Shown: positions 17,144 to 28,224 of the stretch, in pieces | Layout: the number at the start of each line of letters is the position of its first letter | Numbering within the stretch: position 1 is the stretch's first letter | Origin: Haloarcula rara | Lineage (GTDB): Archaea > Halobacteriota > Halobacteria > Halobacteriales > Haloarculaceae | DNA length: 64,000 bases | Reading direction: 5' to 3' | Assembly (NCBI RefSeq): GCF_029338235.1 | Contig: NZ_CP119785.1 | Location: forward strand, 1,364,001-1,428,000 | Translations under genes and position numbers: made by a program | The notes under the pieces: generated by a model | What the model was told of the DNA's origin: nothing | Database searches by the model: none | What the model saw: the letters and a program-made list of their open reading frames with translations, nothing else

Positions 17144-18475
17144 CTACTCCTCGGCCAGGTGGCCCGGGTTCCACTCGCCGTTGAACTCCCGGTGGGTGAA
17201 AGGCAGCGCGTCATCGCCGGCATAGCTGGCGACCAGCTGGCCGTCGCCCTCCAGGTAGTACTTGTAGGTCGTCAGGCCTTCCAGCCCGACGGGGCCGCGG
17301 GCGTGAATCTTGCCCGTGGAGATGCCGACCTCGGCGCCCAGCCCGTAGCGGTAGCCGTCGGCGAAGCGGGTCGAGGCGTTGTGGAAGACGCTGGCGGCGT
17401 CGATCCCGGTCATGAACGTCTCGGCGGTGTCGGCGTCCTCGGTGACGATTGACTCGGTGTGTTTCGAGCCGTTCTCGTTGATGTGGGAAACGGCGTCGTA
17501 GACGTCCTCGACGACCTTGATGGCGAGTTCGAGGTCACCGTACTCGGCCCGCCAGTCGTCGTCGGTGACGGGGTCGACGTCGACGATATCCCGGGTGGCG
17601 GCGTCACCCCGGAGCGTGACGCCCTCCTCGCGGTAGCGTTCCACGGCGCCGGGGAGGAAGTCGGCAGCCACGTCCTCGTTGACGAGTAAGGTCTCGACGG
17701 CGTTGCAGACGGCGGGATACTGGACCTTCGCGTCGAGCGCGATATCTTCGGCCATCTCGAGGTCGGCCGCCTCGTCGACGTAGACGTGACAGACGCCCTC
17801 GGTGTGACCGAGCACCGGAATCTGGGTGTTCTCTTCGATGTAGGAGACGAACTCCGATGAGCCACGGGGCATCACGAGGTCGACCATGTCGTCCATCTCG
17901 AGGAGCCGGTCGACCTCTTCGTGGGCCTCGATGAGGGTGGCCCACCCCTCGGGCAGGTCGGCGGTCGCCTCGACGATGGTCTCGTAGAGGACGCGGTTGG
18001 ACTCGCTGGCCTCGCTGCCACCCTTCAGGATGACGGCGTTGCCCGACTTGAGCGCGAGCGCGGCAATCTGGACCAGGGCGTCGGGCCGGGACTCGAAGAT
18101 AGTGCCGACGACGCCGATGGGCACCGAGAGCTTGTACAGTTCGAGGTCCTCGTCGAGTTCGCGCGCCGCGAGGGTCTCCCCGAGCGGGTCCTCCTGCTCG
18201 GCGACGGACTCGACCATCCCGGCAATGCTCTCGAGTTTGCCCTCGTCGAGTTTGAGCCGGTCGACCAGGGCCTGTGTGTACTCGCCCTCGGCGAGCATCC
18301 GTTCGGCCTCTTCGACGTCGGTCTCGTTCGCGGCGAGGATGGCCTCGCTATTCGACCTGATGGCGTCGGCGATGTCGGCGAGCGCGGCGTTTCGCCGTGT
18401 CTCGTCGACGTTCGCGAGGCGCAGGGCTGCGCGGTTGGCCTGTGCCACCTGTTCGTGCGTGTCTGTCTCAGTCAT
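17144..18475 (-). CDS. proA: glutamate-5-semialdehyde dehydrogenase
   Basis: 443-residue NADPH-dependent dehydrogenase that reduces glutamyl-5-phosphate to glutamate semialdehyde, step 2 of proline synthesis. Family segments: [34 protein letters not shown], the catalytic Cys in [15 protein letters not shown], and [20 protein letters not shown] near the end. It is the last gene of the proC-proB-proA operon; its start overlaps the proB stop by 8 bases, suggesting translational coupling. Confidence 0.95.
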   Translation of the reverse strand: MTETDTHEQVAQANRAALRLANVDETRRNAALADIADAIRSNSEAILAANETDVEEAERMLAEGEYTQALVDRLKLDEGKLESIAGMVESVAEQEDPLGETLAARELDEDLELYKLSVPIGVVGTIFESRPDALVQIAALALKSGNAVILKGGSEASESNRVLYETIVEATADLPEGWATLIEAHEEVDRLLEMDDMVDLVMPRGSSEFVSYIEENTQIPVLGHTEGVCHVYVDEAADLEMAEDIALDAKVQYPAVCNAVETLLVNEDVAADFLPGAVERYREEGVTLRGDAATRDIVDVDPVTDDDWRAEYGDLELAIKVVEDVYDAVSHINENGSKHTESIVTEDADTAETFMTGIDAASVFHNASTRFADGYRYGLGAEVGISTGKIHARGPVGLEGLTTYKYYLEGDGQLVASYAGDDALPFTHREFNGEWNPGHLAEE

Positions 18476-19307
18476 CTAGCCCACCGTTGATAGGGACGAA
18501 TATTGTGCCCACCGATTCCGCGTCGGCAACCTTCTCCAGAACCCGGGGTTCAGCCGACCCGGCGATTATCGCGGGGATGCCGTGTTCGGCCGCGTCGCGG
18601 GCGCCCCGGACCTTGGTCTGGATGCCGCCGAAGCTGTCCGTCGAACTCGCGGTGACGATGTCCTCGACGTCGGCGTAGTTGCGGCCGACGGCCTCGATGC
18701 GCTCGGCGTCGGGGTCCTCCTTGGGGTTGCCGGTGTAGACGCCGCCGACGTCGGTGAGCGTCACCAGCAGGTCGACCTCGACGCCGATGGCGATAGAGGC
18801 CGATATCATGTCGTTGTCGCCGATACGGAGCTCCTCCGTGGCGATAGCGTCGTTCTCGTTGATGATGGGGACGATGCCCCACTCCAGCAAGGTCTCGACG
18901 GTGTTGCGGAAGTTGGTGAACCGCTCGGGGTTGTCCAGGTCGTGTTCGGTGATGAGTATCTGGGCGACTTTCCGGTCGTAGCGCTCGAAGCTCTCGGTGT
19001 AGCGACGCATCAGATGGCTCTGACCCACCGTCGAGAGCGCCTGGGACTCCTCGACGGTCTCGGTGTCAGTACCGTTGCCGACCCGGCCGATGCCGGCCCC
19101 CACGGCGCCCGAGGAGACCAGCAGCACCTCCTTGCCCCGCGAGAGGAGGGCCTCGATGTCGTCGACCAGCTTGTCCAGCTTGGCGTCGTCCAGATTCGAG
19201 TCGTCGTCCGTCAGGGAGTTCGTCCCGGCCTTGACGATGACCCGGTCGGCCTCGGCCGCGAGCTGTCGGGTCGCCGCGAGCGTCTCCGTATCGACGGCCT
19301 CACTCAT
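18468..19307 (-). CDS. proB: glutamate 5-kinase
   Basis: 279-residue kinase of the amino acid kinase fold that phosphorylates glutamate for proline synthesis. Motifs: [14 protein letters not shown] at the phosphate-binding end, [33 protein letters not shown] and [12 protein letters not shown]. It ends without the C-terminal PUA domain found in many bacterial ProB proteins. It overlaps its neighbours by 8 bases on each side (proC stop, proA start), consistent with a tight operon. Confidence 0.95.
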   Translation of the reverse strand: MSEAVDTETLAATRQLAAEADRVIVKAGTNSLTDDDSNLDDAKLDKLVDDIEALLSRGKEVLLVSSGAVGAGIGRVGNGTDTETVEESQALSTVGQSHLMRRYTESFERYDRKVAQILITEHDLDNPERFTNFRNTVETLLEWGIVPIINENDAIATEELRIGDNDMISASIAIGVEVDLLVTLTDVGGVYTGNPKEDPDAERIEAVGRNYADVEDIVTASSTDSFGGIQTKVRGARDAAEHGIPAIIAGSAEPRVLEKVADAESVGTIFVPINGGLDD

Positions 19308-20073
19308 CGTCGAAGTCGGCCGCCAGCTCCTCGGACCGGCGTTCGGCGGCGGCGACGGCGTCGGTCATCGCCTGGTCGGCGTCGCTGTCCCACAGCACCT
19401 CCATCCCCTCGATGGTGGTCCCGTTGGGCGAGCAGACGGCGTCGATGAGCTCGTCGGCCGAGCGGTCGTCCTGGAGCACGGTCTCGGCGGCGCCCTTGAA
19501 CGTCTGGGCGGCCAGCGTCTGGGCTTCCTCGTGGTCGAGCCCGCCCGCGACGCCGGCCTCGGTCATGGCCTTCACGAAGTAGAAGACGAAGGCCGGACCG
19601 CTGCCGTTGACCGCGGTGGCGATGTCCATCTGGGACTCCTCGATTTCGGCGAACTCACCGACGTCGTCGAGCAGTTCGCGGACCTCGTCGGTGAGGGCAC
19701 CGGTCGCGGCGGCGGCCATGTCCCGTGTTTCGGCGGCCAGATTCGGCATGATGCGGACGACGCGGGCGTCGGTGTGAGCCTCGACAAAGTCCGTGGGGAC
19801 GCCGGCGGCGATCGTGACGAGCGTCTGGTCGGCCGAGAGGTCGAGTTCGCCGAGAACGGCCTCGACGATGTCCGGTTTGACCGCGACGAAGACCACGTCG
19901 GCCTCGCCCGCCCGCGAGACGTCGTCGGTCGTCTCGTCGGCGTAGTCGGCGACGGCGGCGAGTGCGTCCGGGTCGAGGTCGCACGCGACGATAGTGTGGC
20001 CCCCGGCTTTCGAGAGCCCCGTGACCAGCGCACTGCCCATGTTTCCACAACCGATGACGCTCGTGTGTACCAT
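19300..20073 (-). CDS. proC: pyrroline-5-carboxylate reductase
   Basis: 257-residue enzyme that reduces pyrroline-5-carboxylate to proline. The Rossmann motif is [19 protein letters not shown] at the N-terminus. The family C-terminal signature is present around [17 protein letters not shown], and [19 protein letters not shown] is conserved. First gene of the proC-proB-proA operon. Upstream lies a gene-free palindrome-rich region, so the operon promoter must lie in the first few tens of bases (20074-20105) before that repeat. Confidence 0.95.
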   Translation of the reverse strand: MVHTSVIGCGNMGSALVTGLSKAGGHTIVACDLDPDALAAVADYADETTDDVSRAGEADVVFVAVKPDIVEAVLGELDLSADQTLVTIAAGVPTDFVEAHTDARVVRIMPNLAAETRDMAAAATGALTDEVRELLDDVGEFAEIEESQMDIATAVNGSGPAFVFYFVKAMTEAGVAGGLDHEEAQTLAAQTFKGAAETVLQDDRSADELIDAVCSPNGTTIEGMEVLWDSDADQAMTDAVAAAERRSEELAADFDDE

Positions 20074-20104
20074 TAGTAGTAGTCAAAGACAGGAACGACA
20101 GAAA

Positions 20105-20415
20105 GTAACTACGTTTTCCGGTGAGCGAGGGCGACCAGCGGGAGCCCTCGAAAGCGACGCGGTGACCACAGGGAACCGCGGAGCCGTGGCGAGGTGCGCG
20201 CCCGCGCGCACCTCGAAGCGAAACCGGGGAGGGACCTCCGGTCCCTCAAGCAGTCGGGCGGCAAGGCCGCCCGACGACGGGGAACACAGTGACCCGTGGA
20301 GCGAAGCGAACCGCGGAGCAACGCTTCGAACAGTAAGGAGCCTCGGACAGAGCGAGCGGAGAGGAACGAGCCGCGAGCAGCGAAACTGGCGGTCACCGCG
20401 CCGGTTCCGCCGCCG
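20105..20415. repeat. palindrome array, inverted relative to the 12 kb array
   Basis: Gene-free stretch of stacked inverted repeats. Stems: CGAGGTGCGCG (20190-20200) with its partner at 20205-20215 and loop CCCG; GAGGGACC (20229-20236) with its partner at 20240-20247 and loop TCC; TCGGGCGGC (20254-20262) with its partner at 20266-20274 and loop AAG. The last two stems and the 6-base spacer AAGCAG are the exact reverse complement of 12130-12175, but both loops differ. The 22-base repeat with GAACACAGTGACCC is at 20278-20299. Phrases such as GAGCGAAGCGAACCGCGGAGC follow. Confidence 0.85.
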
Positions 20416-20423
20416 GAACTACC

Positions 20424-20792
20424 TCAGTGGCGGTTCCAGGCTTCCAGCGCCTCGACGACGGGCATCTCGAGCCACTCCTCGCCCTCCAGTGGCAGCTCAC
20501 CCGCCGAGACCAGCCGGCGCTGCGGGTTGTAGTGGACGAGCCCGGCGGCCGCGAGCGCCGGGATGTCCGCGTGGTGGAGCCGGACCTTGTTGCGGTCGCG
20601 TTCGGCCATGGTCACGGCTTCCAGGGGCTTTTCCCCCTCGGCCGAAGCCAGTTCCGTGGCGAGTCGGCCGATGGGGACGGCCTCGTCGACGCCGCTGACG
20701 CGGGCGAGCACGAGGCGACGGCGGTGGCTGCCGAGGATGTCGAACGCGTCACCGAGGTCGCGGTCGGTAGTTGCAGTCTGTGATATCGTCAT
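20424..20792 (-). CDS. winged-helix regulator (DUF7344-like)
   Basis: 122-residue soluble protein with a haloarchaeal winged-helix architecture: DAFDILGSHRRRLVLARVSG (helix 1), PIGRLATELASAEG, then VRLHHADIPALAAAGLVHYNPQRRLV (recognition helix and wing). Such small regulators are abundant in haloarchaea and mostly uncharacterised. The ATG at 20792 is preferred over a TTG one codon upstream. It faces the same way as the sensor gene at 20856-23899, which ends 64 bases upstream of its start; the pair may be transcribed together. Confidence 0.7.
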   Translation of the reverse strand: MTISQTATTDRDLGDAFDILGSHRRRLVLARVSGVDEAVPIGRLATELASAEGEKPLEAVTMAERDRNKVRLHHADIPALAAAGLVHYNPQRRLVSAGELPLEGEEWLEMPVVEALEAWNRH

Positions 20793-20855
20793 CAACAGAG
20801 ACCAGGCCGGTCACGGGTATGAATTGTCTACCGGAAGAATGCGGTAGCTGAACTG

Positions 20856-23800
20856 TCATGGTCCGGCTTCCGACGAGCCGAACGGGTCGCCGTCGAAGTA
20901 CTGCTCGAAGACCTTCCCGGAGGCGACCCGGAGGTGCTGGTGGAGCGTCGACGTGGCGATATCCAGCGTGTCGGCCAGTTCCGCGCCGGTCGTCCGACGC
21001 CGGGGCCAGTCGAAGTAGCCCGACAGGTAGGCGGCCTCGAGGACAGTCCGCTGGCGCGCGGTCAGTCCGGTGTCGGTCGTCGCGCCGGTCCGGGCCGCCG
21101 GGGCGGTGCGCTCGACCTCGCGCTTTGCGAGCAGGTCCACGTCGAGCCCGCGCTGTTCGAGCCGGTCGAGGTAGCCCCGCACGTCGGTGTCGAGCGTGAC
21201 GTCGACGACGAACCGGCTTCCCCATGTTCGATAGTGCCGTCGCGTATCCGGCCGCCGGCGTCGAGCAGCCCGCAGACGGGCGTGTCGTCCTCGACGCGCA
21301 GTTCGACCAATGGGGTATCGACGCGCCGGAGCCCGGCCAGACCGGGCACGTCGTCGGCCGCTCGTTCGACGGCCGCGACCGACGTCTCGCCCACGTCGAC
21401 GTACAGCAGGTCCCGGCCCGATTCGACCGGGACGACGCCGTCGAGGCGCCACTGCCCGCCGACGCGGTCGTTCAGCGCCGCGAGGGGTTCGACGTCGGCC
21501 GACACCGAGAGGTCGAGTTCGAGGAAGCCGGTCGCATAGAGGAGCCGCTTGGTCCGGATGGCCTCGATTGCCGTCCCGAGCAGCTGGCCGAGCTCGGTAA
21601 AGAGCGTCCGTTCCCGGCCGGCGAAGGCCCCGGCGTGGGTCGAGCCGACCGTCAGCACCCCGTGGACGACGCCGTCGGACTCGATGGGGATGTTGGCCAG
21701 CGTCCGGAGCCCGTGGTCGGCGGCCAGCTCGCGCAGCGCCGGGTGATGTGTCTCGTCGGTCGCCAGTCCCGAGAGGACGGTCACCGTGTTCGCCGCGCCC
21801 GCCCGTGTAATCGCCGATTCGAGGCAGGTCGCGCCCTCGGCCCGCAGCGCCGCCAGCACGTCGTCGGCGAGCCCGGCGGCGTGTTCGACCCGCTGGGTCT
21901 CGCCGCCGGTCAGCCGGGTGGTCAGCGCGACGGGGTGGCTGTCCGAGGTGGCGAGCCCGTCACAGACGGCTCGCTCGACGGTCTCTCGGTCGGTCGCACC
22001 GACGACGGTCCGGTGGACACCCCGGATGAGCGCGTTGATATCGTTCAACCGGGCGAGCTCGTCGCGCTGGGCCGCCAGCTGCTCCTCGTCGGCCTTTCGC
22101 TCGGTGATGTCCCGGAGCGCCGAGAGGTGCAGGCCGGGAGCGATGTTCGCCGTGGCCACGAAGTCCGTCACGCGGGTCTCCCCGTCCGGCCGGACGAGCG
22201 GGAACTCCCCCCGGAGCGTCCCAGTCTCGATGAAGGCCGCCCAGGCGGCCGCCACGTCGTACCCCGGCGGGGAGAAGTCGGCGACGTTCCGGCCGACGAG
22301 TTCGTCTTCGTCCAGCCCGTAGAGGTCGCAGGCGGCCTGGTTGACGTCGACATAGGTGCCTTCGTCGTCGGCGAGTACCAGTGTGTCCAGGGTCCCCTGG
22401 AAGACGGCGCGGAACTGCTGTTCGCTCTCGCGGAGCTCCTGTTCGTACTGTTTGCGCTCGGTTATCTCCTCGAAGGCGACGATGACCCGTTCGATGTCGC
22501 CGTCGCCGTTGAGCAGCGGTGCGGCGCTGACCGAGAGCCATATCTGGGTGCCGTCCCGTCGTCGGATGGTCATCTCGGTGCCGAACGTCGGCTCGCCGGT
22601 CCGGAGCACGACGTTGAACGGGAACGCCTCGTCGGGGAACGGGTCGCCGTCGGGACCGTACGACTCCCACTCCGGTTCGACCAGTTCCTCGCCGACCAGC
22701 TCACCGGGTTCGACGCCCAGAAGCTCCTCGGCCCGCTCGTTGACGCGGACGAACCGTCCGTCCGGTGTGTGGACGGCGATGCCCATGGGACTCACCCGCA
22801 GGAGCTGTTCGGTCAGGTCCCGTTCGCGCTTCAGGTCGGCCTCCCGCTGTTTGCGTTCGGTAATCTCCTCGAACGAGACGATGACGCGCTCGGTGTCGCC
22901 ATCGTCGTTCAGGACGGGTGCGGCACTGACCGAAATCCAGAACCTGTCGTCCTCGCCCCGCTGGACGGACATCTCGGTTCCAAAGCAGGGTTCGCCGGTC
23001 GCGAGAACGACGTTCAACGGGAACTGCTCGTCGGGGAACGGTTCGCCGTCCGGCCCGCGTGCGTCCCATATCGGTTCCTCCAACACCACGTCGAGGAGGT
23101 CCTCGCGGTCGACTCCGATGATGTCCTCGGCGCGTTCGTTGAGGCGGACGAACCGACCGTCGGGCGTATGGACGGCGATTCCCATGGGACTCAACCGAAA
23201 GAGCTGTTCGGTCAGGTCCTGTTCTCGCCGCAGCTGGGCCTCGCGGGCCTTGCGGGAGGAGATGTCTCGGAAGTAGACCGACGCCCCCGTCGACGAGGGG
23301 AAGACACGCACCTCGACCCATCGTTCGAGGGAGTTGGTGTACGTCTCCAACGTCGACGGCTCCTGTGTCGCCATCGCGCGGCGGAACGTCTCCTCGACAT
23401 CTGTCCCGGCCGTTTTTGGGAACAGGTCCCAGACGACTTCGCCGAGCAGCTCCGCACTGGAGCGGCCGATGAGTTCTTCCGCCTTCCCGTTGACGTAGGT
23501 GTAGCGCCACTCCGTGTCGAAGGCGACGACCCCGTCCTCGACGCGCGAGAGGACGTCGTAGACGCCGAGTTGCTCGTCGACGGTCCGGTGGCAGCGGTAT
23601 ACGGTCGCCGCCCCGGAGGCGTCGATGGCGTCGACGGTCACCGTGGTGTCCCAGACCTCGCCGTCGTCGGCCGGGATTGCGAGCGAGTCGGTTATTGGTG
23701 CGGCGCCCCGCTGGGGCGGGTCCGGGACGGAGGGCCCGAGCAGCGACGCCACCGTCCTCCCGGTGATGCTGGCCTCCGGTCGACCGAGCACGTCGGCGGC

Positions 23801-23899
23801 GTCGGGTCCGCTCCAGACGATAGTCCCCTCGCCGTCGCCCAGCAGCACGCACTCGCCGGTGGTCGGTCCGTTGGTCTGTGGGTCGATATCGGAATGCAT
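20856..23899 (-). pseudogene. multi-PAS Bat-type sensor regulator with frameshift
   Basis: Large cytoplasmic sensor-regulator of the bacterio-opsin-activator type, about 1,010 residues when repaired. Order: N-terminal PAS-like domain, four further PAS units (landmarks VYDVLSRVEDGVVAFDTEWRY, LFRLSPMGIAVHTPDGRFVR, its near copy LLRVSPMGIAVHTPDGRFVR, and AVFQGTLDTLVLADDEGTY), a GAF domain, a Bat middle domain and a C-terminal HTH_10 (LTARQRTVLEAAYLSGYFDW, STLHQHLRVASGKVFEQYF). The two near-identical PAS units point to internal duplication. Frame one is lost after DGTIEHGE; the frame with RFVVDVTLDTDVRGYL carries on to the stop at 20856. A single missing base near the CCCC run at 21220-21223 or CCGG at 21213 would explain it. 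Confidence 0.85.
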
Positions 23900-24081
23900 A
23901 GTGGCTCGTGGTGGCACGACGTGACTACCCCCCGGTGCCTAGCCCGTGCCGATAGAGATAGGTGCAGTCCAGTACACCGACAAACATTAGTATTCTGATA
24001 TGAGCGTCGAAATGATACGTATTCGGAGACAGGCTCGTCCTAACCGATTCCCCTTTAATGCCGGCGGCGAATAAGCCCGGT

Positions 24082-27000
24082 ATGGAACGGTTCGCCGCGG
24101 TCGACGACCAGTACGACCCCGAGCGCGTGGAATCGGGGGTCTTCGACTACTGGGACGACGTCGACGCCTACGAACAGACGGTCGAGCACCGGGCCGACGG
24201 GGAGGACTTCTTCTTCGTCGACGGGCCGCCCTACACCTCCGGGGCCGCCCACATGGGCACGACGTGGAACAAGACGCTGAAAGACTGCTACATCCGCTAC
24301 CTGCGGATGCAGGGCTATGCCGTCACGGACCGGCCGGGTTACGACATGCACGGCCTGCCCATCGAGACCAAGGTCGAGGAGCGCCTGGACTTCGAGAACA
24401 AGAAGGACATCGAGCGCTTCGGCGAGGAGAACTTCATCGAGGAGTGCAAGAAATTCGCCAACGAGCAACTGGAAGGCCTCCAGAGCGACTTCCAGGACTT
24501 CGGCGTCTGGATGGACTGGGACAACCCATACAAAACGCTCTCGCCGGAGTACATGGAGGCCGCCTGGTGGGGGTTCCAGCAGGCCCACGAGCGCGGGCTG
24601 GTCGAGCAGGGCAAACGCTCCATCAACCAGTGTCCCCGCTGTGAGACCGCCATCGCCAACAACGAGGTCGAGTACCACGACGTCGGCAAGCCCTCTATCT
24701 ACGTGAAGTTTCCATTGAGTGAGCGGGACGGCTCGCTGGTTATCTGGACGACGACCCCCTGGACCATCGTCGCCAACACCTTCGTCGCCGTCGACGGCGA
24801 CCTCGACTACGTCGGCGTCGACGCCGAGAGAGATGGCGAAACGGAGCGACTCTACGTCGCCGAACCCTGCGTCGAGGACGTGCTGAAGGCGGGCCGTTAC
24901 GACGACTACGAGGTCGTCGAGGAGCTGTCCGGCGAGGACCTCGTGGGCTGGGCGTACGACCACCCGCTGGCCGAGGAAGTGCCCGACCACGCACAGGCCG
25001 AGGGGTCCGGCCAGGTGTACACCGCAGAGTACGTCGAGGCCGACCGCACCGGCCTCGTCCACTCCGCGCCGGGCCACGGTGAGGAGGACTTCGAGCGCGG
25101 GCAGGAACTGGACCTGGAGATATTCTGTCCGGTCGACGGCGACGGCACCTACACCGACGCCGCCGGAAAATACGCCGGCACCTTCGTCCGCGACGCTAAC
25201 GACGACGTCATCGCCGACCTCGACGCGAACGGTCACCTGCTCTCCAGCGAACAGGGCCACTCCGTCCGCGAGGGACAGTGCTGGCGCTGTGACACGGACA
25301 TCGTCCGCATCGTCACCGACCAGTGGTTCATCACGGTCACCGACATCAAAGACGAGTTACTCGAGAACATCGAGGACAGCGAGTGGCACCCACAGTGGGC
25401 CCGCGACAACCGCTTCCGGGACTTCGTCGAGGACGCCCCCGACTGGAACGTCTCGCGACAGCGCTACTGGGGGATTCCGATTCCCATCTGGCTGCCCGAA
25501 AACTGGTCGGGCGACATGGACGACGCCATCGTCGTCGGCGACCGCGAGGAGCTGGCCGAGCGCGTCGACCAGGATATCGACCCCGAGGACGTGGACATCC
25601 ACAAGGGGACCGTCGACGAGCTGACCATCACCGAGGACGGTACCACCTACAGCCGCGTGGGCGACGTCTTCGACGTCTGGCTCGACTCCTCCGTGGCGAC
25701 GTGGGGGACCGTCGACTACCCCGCCGAGACCGAGGATTTCGACGAGCTGTGGCCCGCCGACCTCATCATGGAGGCCCACGACCAGACCCGCGGGTGGTTC
25801 TGGTCCCAGCTGGGCATGTCCACGGCGGCGACCGGCGAGATTCCCTACAAGCAGGTGCTGATGCACGGCTACGCCAACATGCCCGACGGCCGCGGGATGT
25901 CCAAATCGAAGGGCATCCTCGTGGACCCCCACGAGGTCATCGAGGAGTACGGCCGGGACCCGATGCGGCTGTTCCTGCTCTCCCAGACCGCCCAGGGCGT
26001 CGACATGAACTTCTCCTGGGACGAGACCGCCGAGATGCAACGGCGGCTCAACATCCTCTGGAACGTCGCCCGGTTCCCGCTGCCGTACATGCGGGCGGAC
26101 GATTTCGACCCGGAGGCGACGACCGTCGAGGATGTCCGAGACTCGCTCGAACTCGCCGACGAGTGGGTCCTCTCCCGGCTTCAAACTGTGAAGACGGCCA
26201 TGACCGAGCACATGGACGCCTACGAGAACGACAAGGCCGCCGGCGAACTGCTCGATTTCGTCGTCGAGGACGTCTCCCGGTTCTACATCCAGGTCGTCCG
26301 CGAGCGGATGTGGGAGGAGGAGGACTCCGACTCCAAGCAGGCCGCCTACGCGACCCTCTACCGCGTGCTGGAGGAGGTCGCCGCCCTGTTTGCGCCCTTT
26401 ACCCCGTTCGTCGCCGAGGAAGTGTACAGCTCGCTGACCGGCGACGCGGGTCACCCGACGGTCCACATGTGTGACTGGCCCGAGCCCGACGACGCGTTCC
26501 ACGACCCCGCGCTGGAGGACGAAATCGAGGTCGTCCGCGAGGTCGAGGAGGCCGGCTCGAACGCCCGCCAGCAGGCCGAGCGCAAGCTGCGCTGGCCCGT
26601 CACCCGCGTCGTGGTCGACACGGACAGCGACGACGTGGCCGCGGCGGTCCGCTCGCAGTCGGCTATCGTCGCCGACCGGCTGAACTCGCGTGCCGTCGAA
26701 GTCGTCGGCGCCGACGACCAGTGGGGCGAACTCCACTATTCGGCCGCAGCCGACATGAGCGAACTCGGCCCGGCCTTCGGCGACGACGCCGGCCGCGTGA
26801 TGAACGCGATGAACGAGGCCAGCATCGCGGAGCCGTCGCTCGACGCACTCGAAACCGAGGTGGCCGAGTCGCTCGGCGGGGACGTCGAGCTGACCGACGA
26901 GATGGTCGAGTTCCGCCGGGAGACGCCCGAGGGCGTCAGCGGCACCGAGTTTACCGCCCTCGACGGCGGCGGCACCGTCTACGTCGACACCGCCCTCACC

Positions 27001-27285
27001 GAGGACATCGAGAGCGAGGGCTACGCACGGGAGGTCATCCGTCGCATCCAAGAGATGCGGAAAGACCTCGAACTGGATATCGAGGCCCGTATCATCGTGG
27101 ACCTCGCTATCGACGACGAGCGCGTCGACAAACTCGTTCGCGAGCACGAGGCACTAATCAAGGAAGAGGTCCGCGCCGACGAACTCGACGGCGTCGAGGA
27201 CGGCCACCGCAAGACCTGGGACGTCGAGGGCGTCGAGATGGAGATTGCCGTGGCACCCGTCGCCGCTGCTGAGGCGTCGGACTGA
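24082..27285 (+). CDS. ileS: isoleucyl-tRNA synthetase
   Basis: 1,067-residue class Ia aminoacyl-tRNA synthetase charging tRNA-Ile. The HIGH-equivalent is YTSGAAHMGTTWNK near residue 55. The KMSKS loop is GRGMSKSKGI near residue 605. The editing domain (VIWTTTPWTI region) and the anticodon-binding C-terminal half with LNILWNVARFPLPYMR are in the expected order. The C-terminal end, with RMQEMRKDLELDIEA-like sequence (RRIQEMRKDLELDIEARIIV), fits archaeal IleS. The start is the ATG at 24082 (MERFAAVDDQYDP); the eight codons upstream are not conserved. Confidence 0.95.
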   Translation: MERFAAVDDQYDPERVESGVFDYWDDVDAYEQTVEHRADGEDFFFVDGPPYTSGAAHMGTTWNKTLKDCYIRYLRMQGYAVTDRPGYDMHGLPIETKVEERLDFENKKDIERFGEENFIEECKKFANEQLEGLQSDFQDFGVWMDWDNPYKTLSPEYMEAAWWGFQQAHERGLVEQGKRSINQCPRCETAIANNEVEYHDVGKPSIYVKFPLSERDGSLVIWTTTPWTIVANTFVAVDGDLDYVGVDAERDGETERLYVAEPCVEDVLKAGRYDDYEVVEELSGEDLVGWAYDHPLAEEVPDHAQAEGSGQVYTAEYVEADRTGLVHSAPGHGEEDFERGQELDLEIFCPVDGDGTYTDAAGKYAGTFVRDANDDVIADLDANGHLLSSEQGHSVREGQCWRCDTDIVRIVTDQWFITVTDIKDELLENIEDSEWHPQWARDNRFRDFVEDAPDWNVSRQRYWGIPIPIWLPENWSGDMDDAIVVGDREELAERVDQDIDPEDVDIHKGTVDELTITEDGTTYSRVGDVFDVWLDSSVATWGTVDYPAETEDFDELWPADLIMEAHDQTRGWFWSQLGMSTAATGEIPYKQVLMHGYANMPDGRGMSKSKGILVDPHEVIEEYGRDPMRLFLLSQTAQGVDMNFSWDETAEMQRRLNILWNVARFPLPYMRADDFDPEATTVEDVRDSLELADEWVLSRLQTVKTAMTEHMDAYENDKAAGELLDFVVEDVSRFYIQVVRERMWEEEDSDSKQAAYATLYRVLEEVAALFAPFTPFVAEEVYSSLTGDAGHPTVHMCDWPEPDDAFHDPALEDEIEVVREVEEAGSNARQQAERKLRWPVTRVVVDTDSDDVAAAVRSQSAIVADRLNSRAVEVVGADDQWGELHYSAAADMSELGPAFGDDAGRVMNAMNEASIAEPSLDALETEVAESLGGDVELTDEMVEFRRETPEGVSGTEFTALDGGGTVYVDTALTEDIESEGYAREVIRRIQEMRKDLELDIEARIIVDLAIDDERVDKLVREHEALIKEEVRADELDGVEDGHRKTWDVEGVEMEIAVAPVAAAEASD

Positions 27286-27297
27286 GTTCCGCAGGAA

Positions 27298-28152
27298 CTA
27301 CAGCTCCCGGGCCACGACCGGCGCGGCGGAGACCTCGGAGACCACCCGCTCCAGCGTGTCGGTGCCGTAGACGGCCTCGACGCCCGCACTCGACAGCTTC
27401 GTCAGGGCGTTGCTCGCGAGCATCGGGTGGACGCAGGTGACGTAGACCCGCTCGGCGTCGCGGTCGTCGAGCACGGCGACGGACTCGCTCATCGTCGAGC
27501 CGGTCGCGATGATGTCGTCGACCAGCACCACGTCCCGCCCGGCGACGGCGGCATCACTGGGGCGAATCTCGATGTCGCCGCTGTCGTAGTCCCGCTCTTT
27601 CTCGAAGAAGTCCGTCTCGCCGGTCCCGTAGGCGTCCCGCACCGTCTCGGACAGTTCGATGGCGCCCTCGTCGGGCGAGAGAAAGAGTGGGTCCGTCAGG
27701 TCGGCCGGGAGCGGCGCCGCGAGCACCGACGCGGCGTCGACGTTGGTCGCGGGAACGGTAAAGAAGTCACAGACGGCGGGCTCGTGGGGGTTGACCGTGA
27801 CGACGCGGTCAGTGCCCGTCGAGATGGCACGGGCCATCGCCCGCGAGGAGACAGGCTCGCCCGGTTTGAACGCCTCGTCCTGGCGAGCATAGCCCATGTA
27901 CGGGACGACGGTGACGACCTCGCTGGCGCCGGCCTCGCGGACCGCGTCCTGGAGCTGAAGCAACTGGACGTGGGCGTCCGAATCGACCGTCGAGGCGACG
28001 ACGACCGCGCGCTCGCCCGCGACCGCCTCGGGCACGCGGACGACGTGCTCCCCGTCGGGGAACCGTTCGTACTCGACCCGCCCGAGCGGTTCGTCGGCCG
28101 CCTCCGAGAGCGCCGCCGCAAACGCCTGTGTCTCCGCGCCGGGGATAATCAT
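27298..28152 (-). CDS. prs: ribose-phosphate diphosphokinase
   Basis: 284-residue PRPP synthetase making PRPP for nucleotide, His and Trp synthesis. Motifs: RFPDGEHVVRVPE near the N-terminus, VTVVPYMGYARQDEAFKPGE, VTVNPHEPAVCDFF and the PRPP-binding loop VVLVDDIIATGSTM. It is shorter than bacterial Prs, as usual for archaeal class III-like forms. The start is the ATG at 28152 (MIIPGAETQAF). It converges with ileS with only 12 bases between the stops. Confidence 0.93.
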   Translation of the reverse strand: MIIPGAETQAFAAALSEAADEPLGRVEYERFPDGEHVVRVPEAVAGERAVVVASTVDSDAHVQLLQLQDAVREAGASEVVTVVPYMGYARQDEAFKPGEPVSSRAMARAISTGTDRVVTVNPHEPAVCDFFTVPATNVDAASVLAAPLPADLTDPLFLSPDEGAIELSETVRDAYGTGETDFFEKERDYDSGDIEIRPSDAAVAGRDVVLVDDIIATGSTMSESVAVLDDRDAERVYVTCVHPMLASNALTKLSSAGVEAVYGTDTLERVVSEVSAAPVVAREL

Positions 28153-28224
28153 GTGTGAGGGGTAACTGGCCGGGCTAAACCGCTTTTCGATTCGGCGTGC
28201 CACCGCCGGTCAGGAGCCGACAGC

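Noticed and set aside
21224..23998. 924-codon plus-strand frame
   Set aside because: It mirrors the PAS sensor on the opposite strand; the composition is typical of antisense frames in high-GC genes.
25357..27147. 596-codon minus-strand frame
   Set aside because: It lies inside ileS on the other strand and has no recognisable domain.
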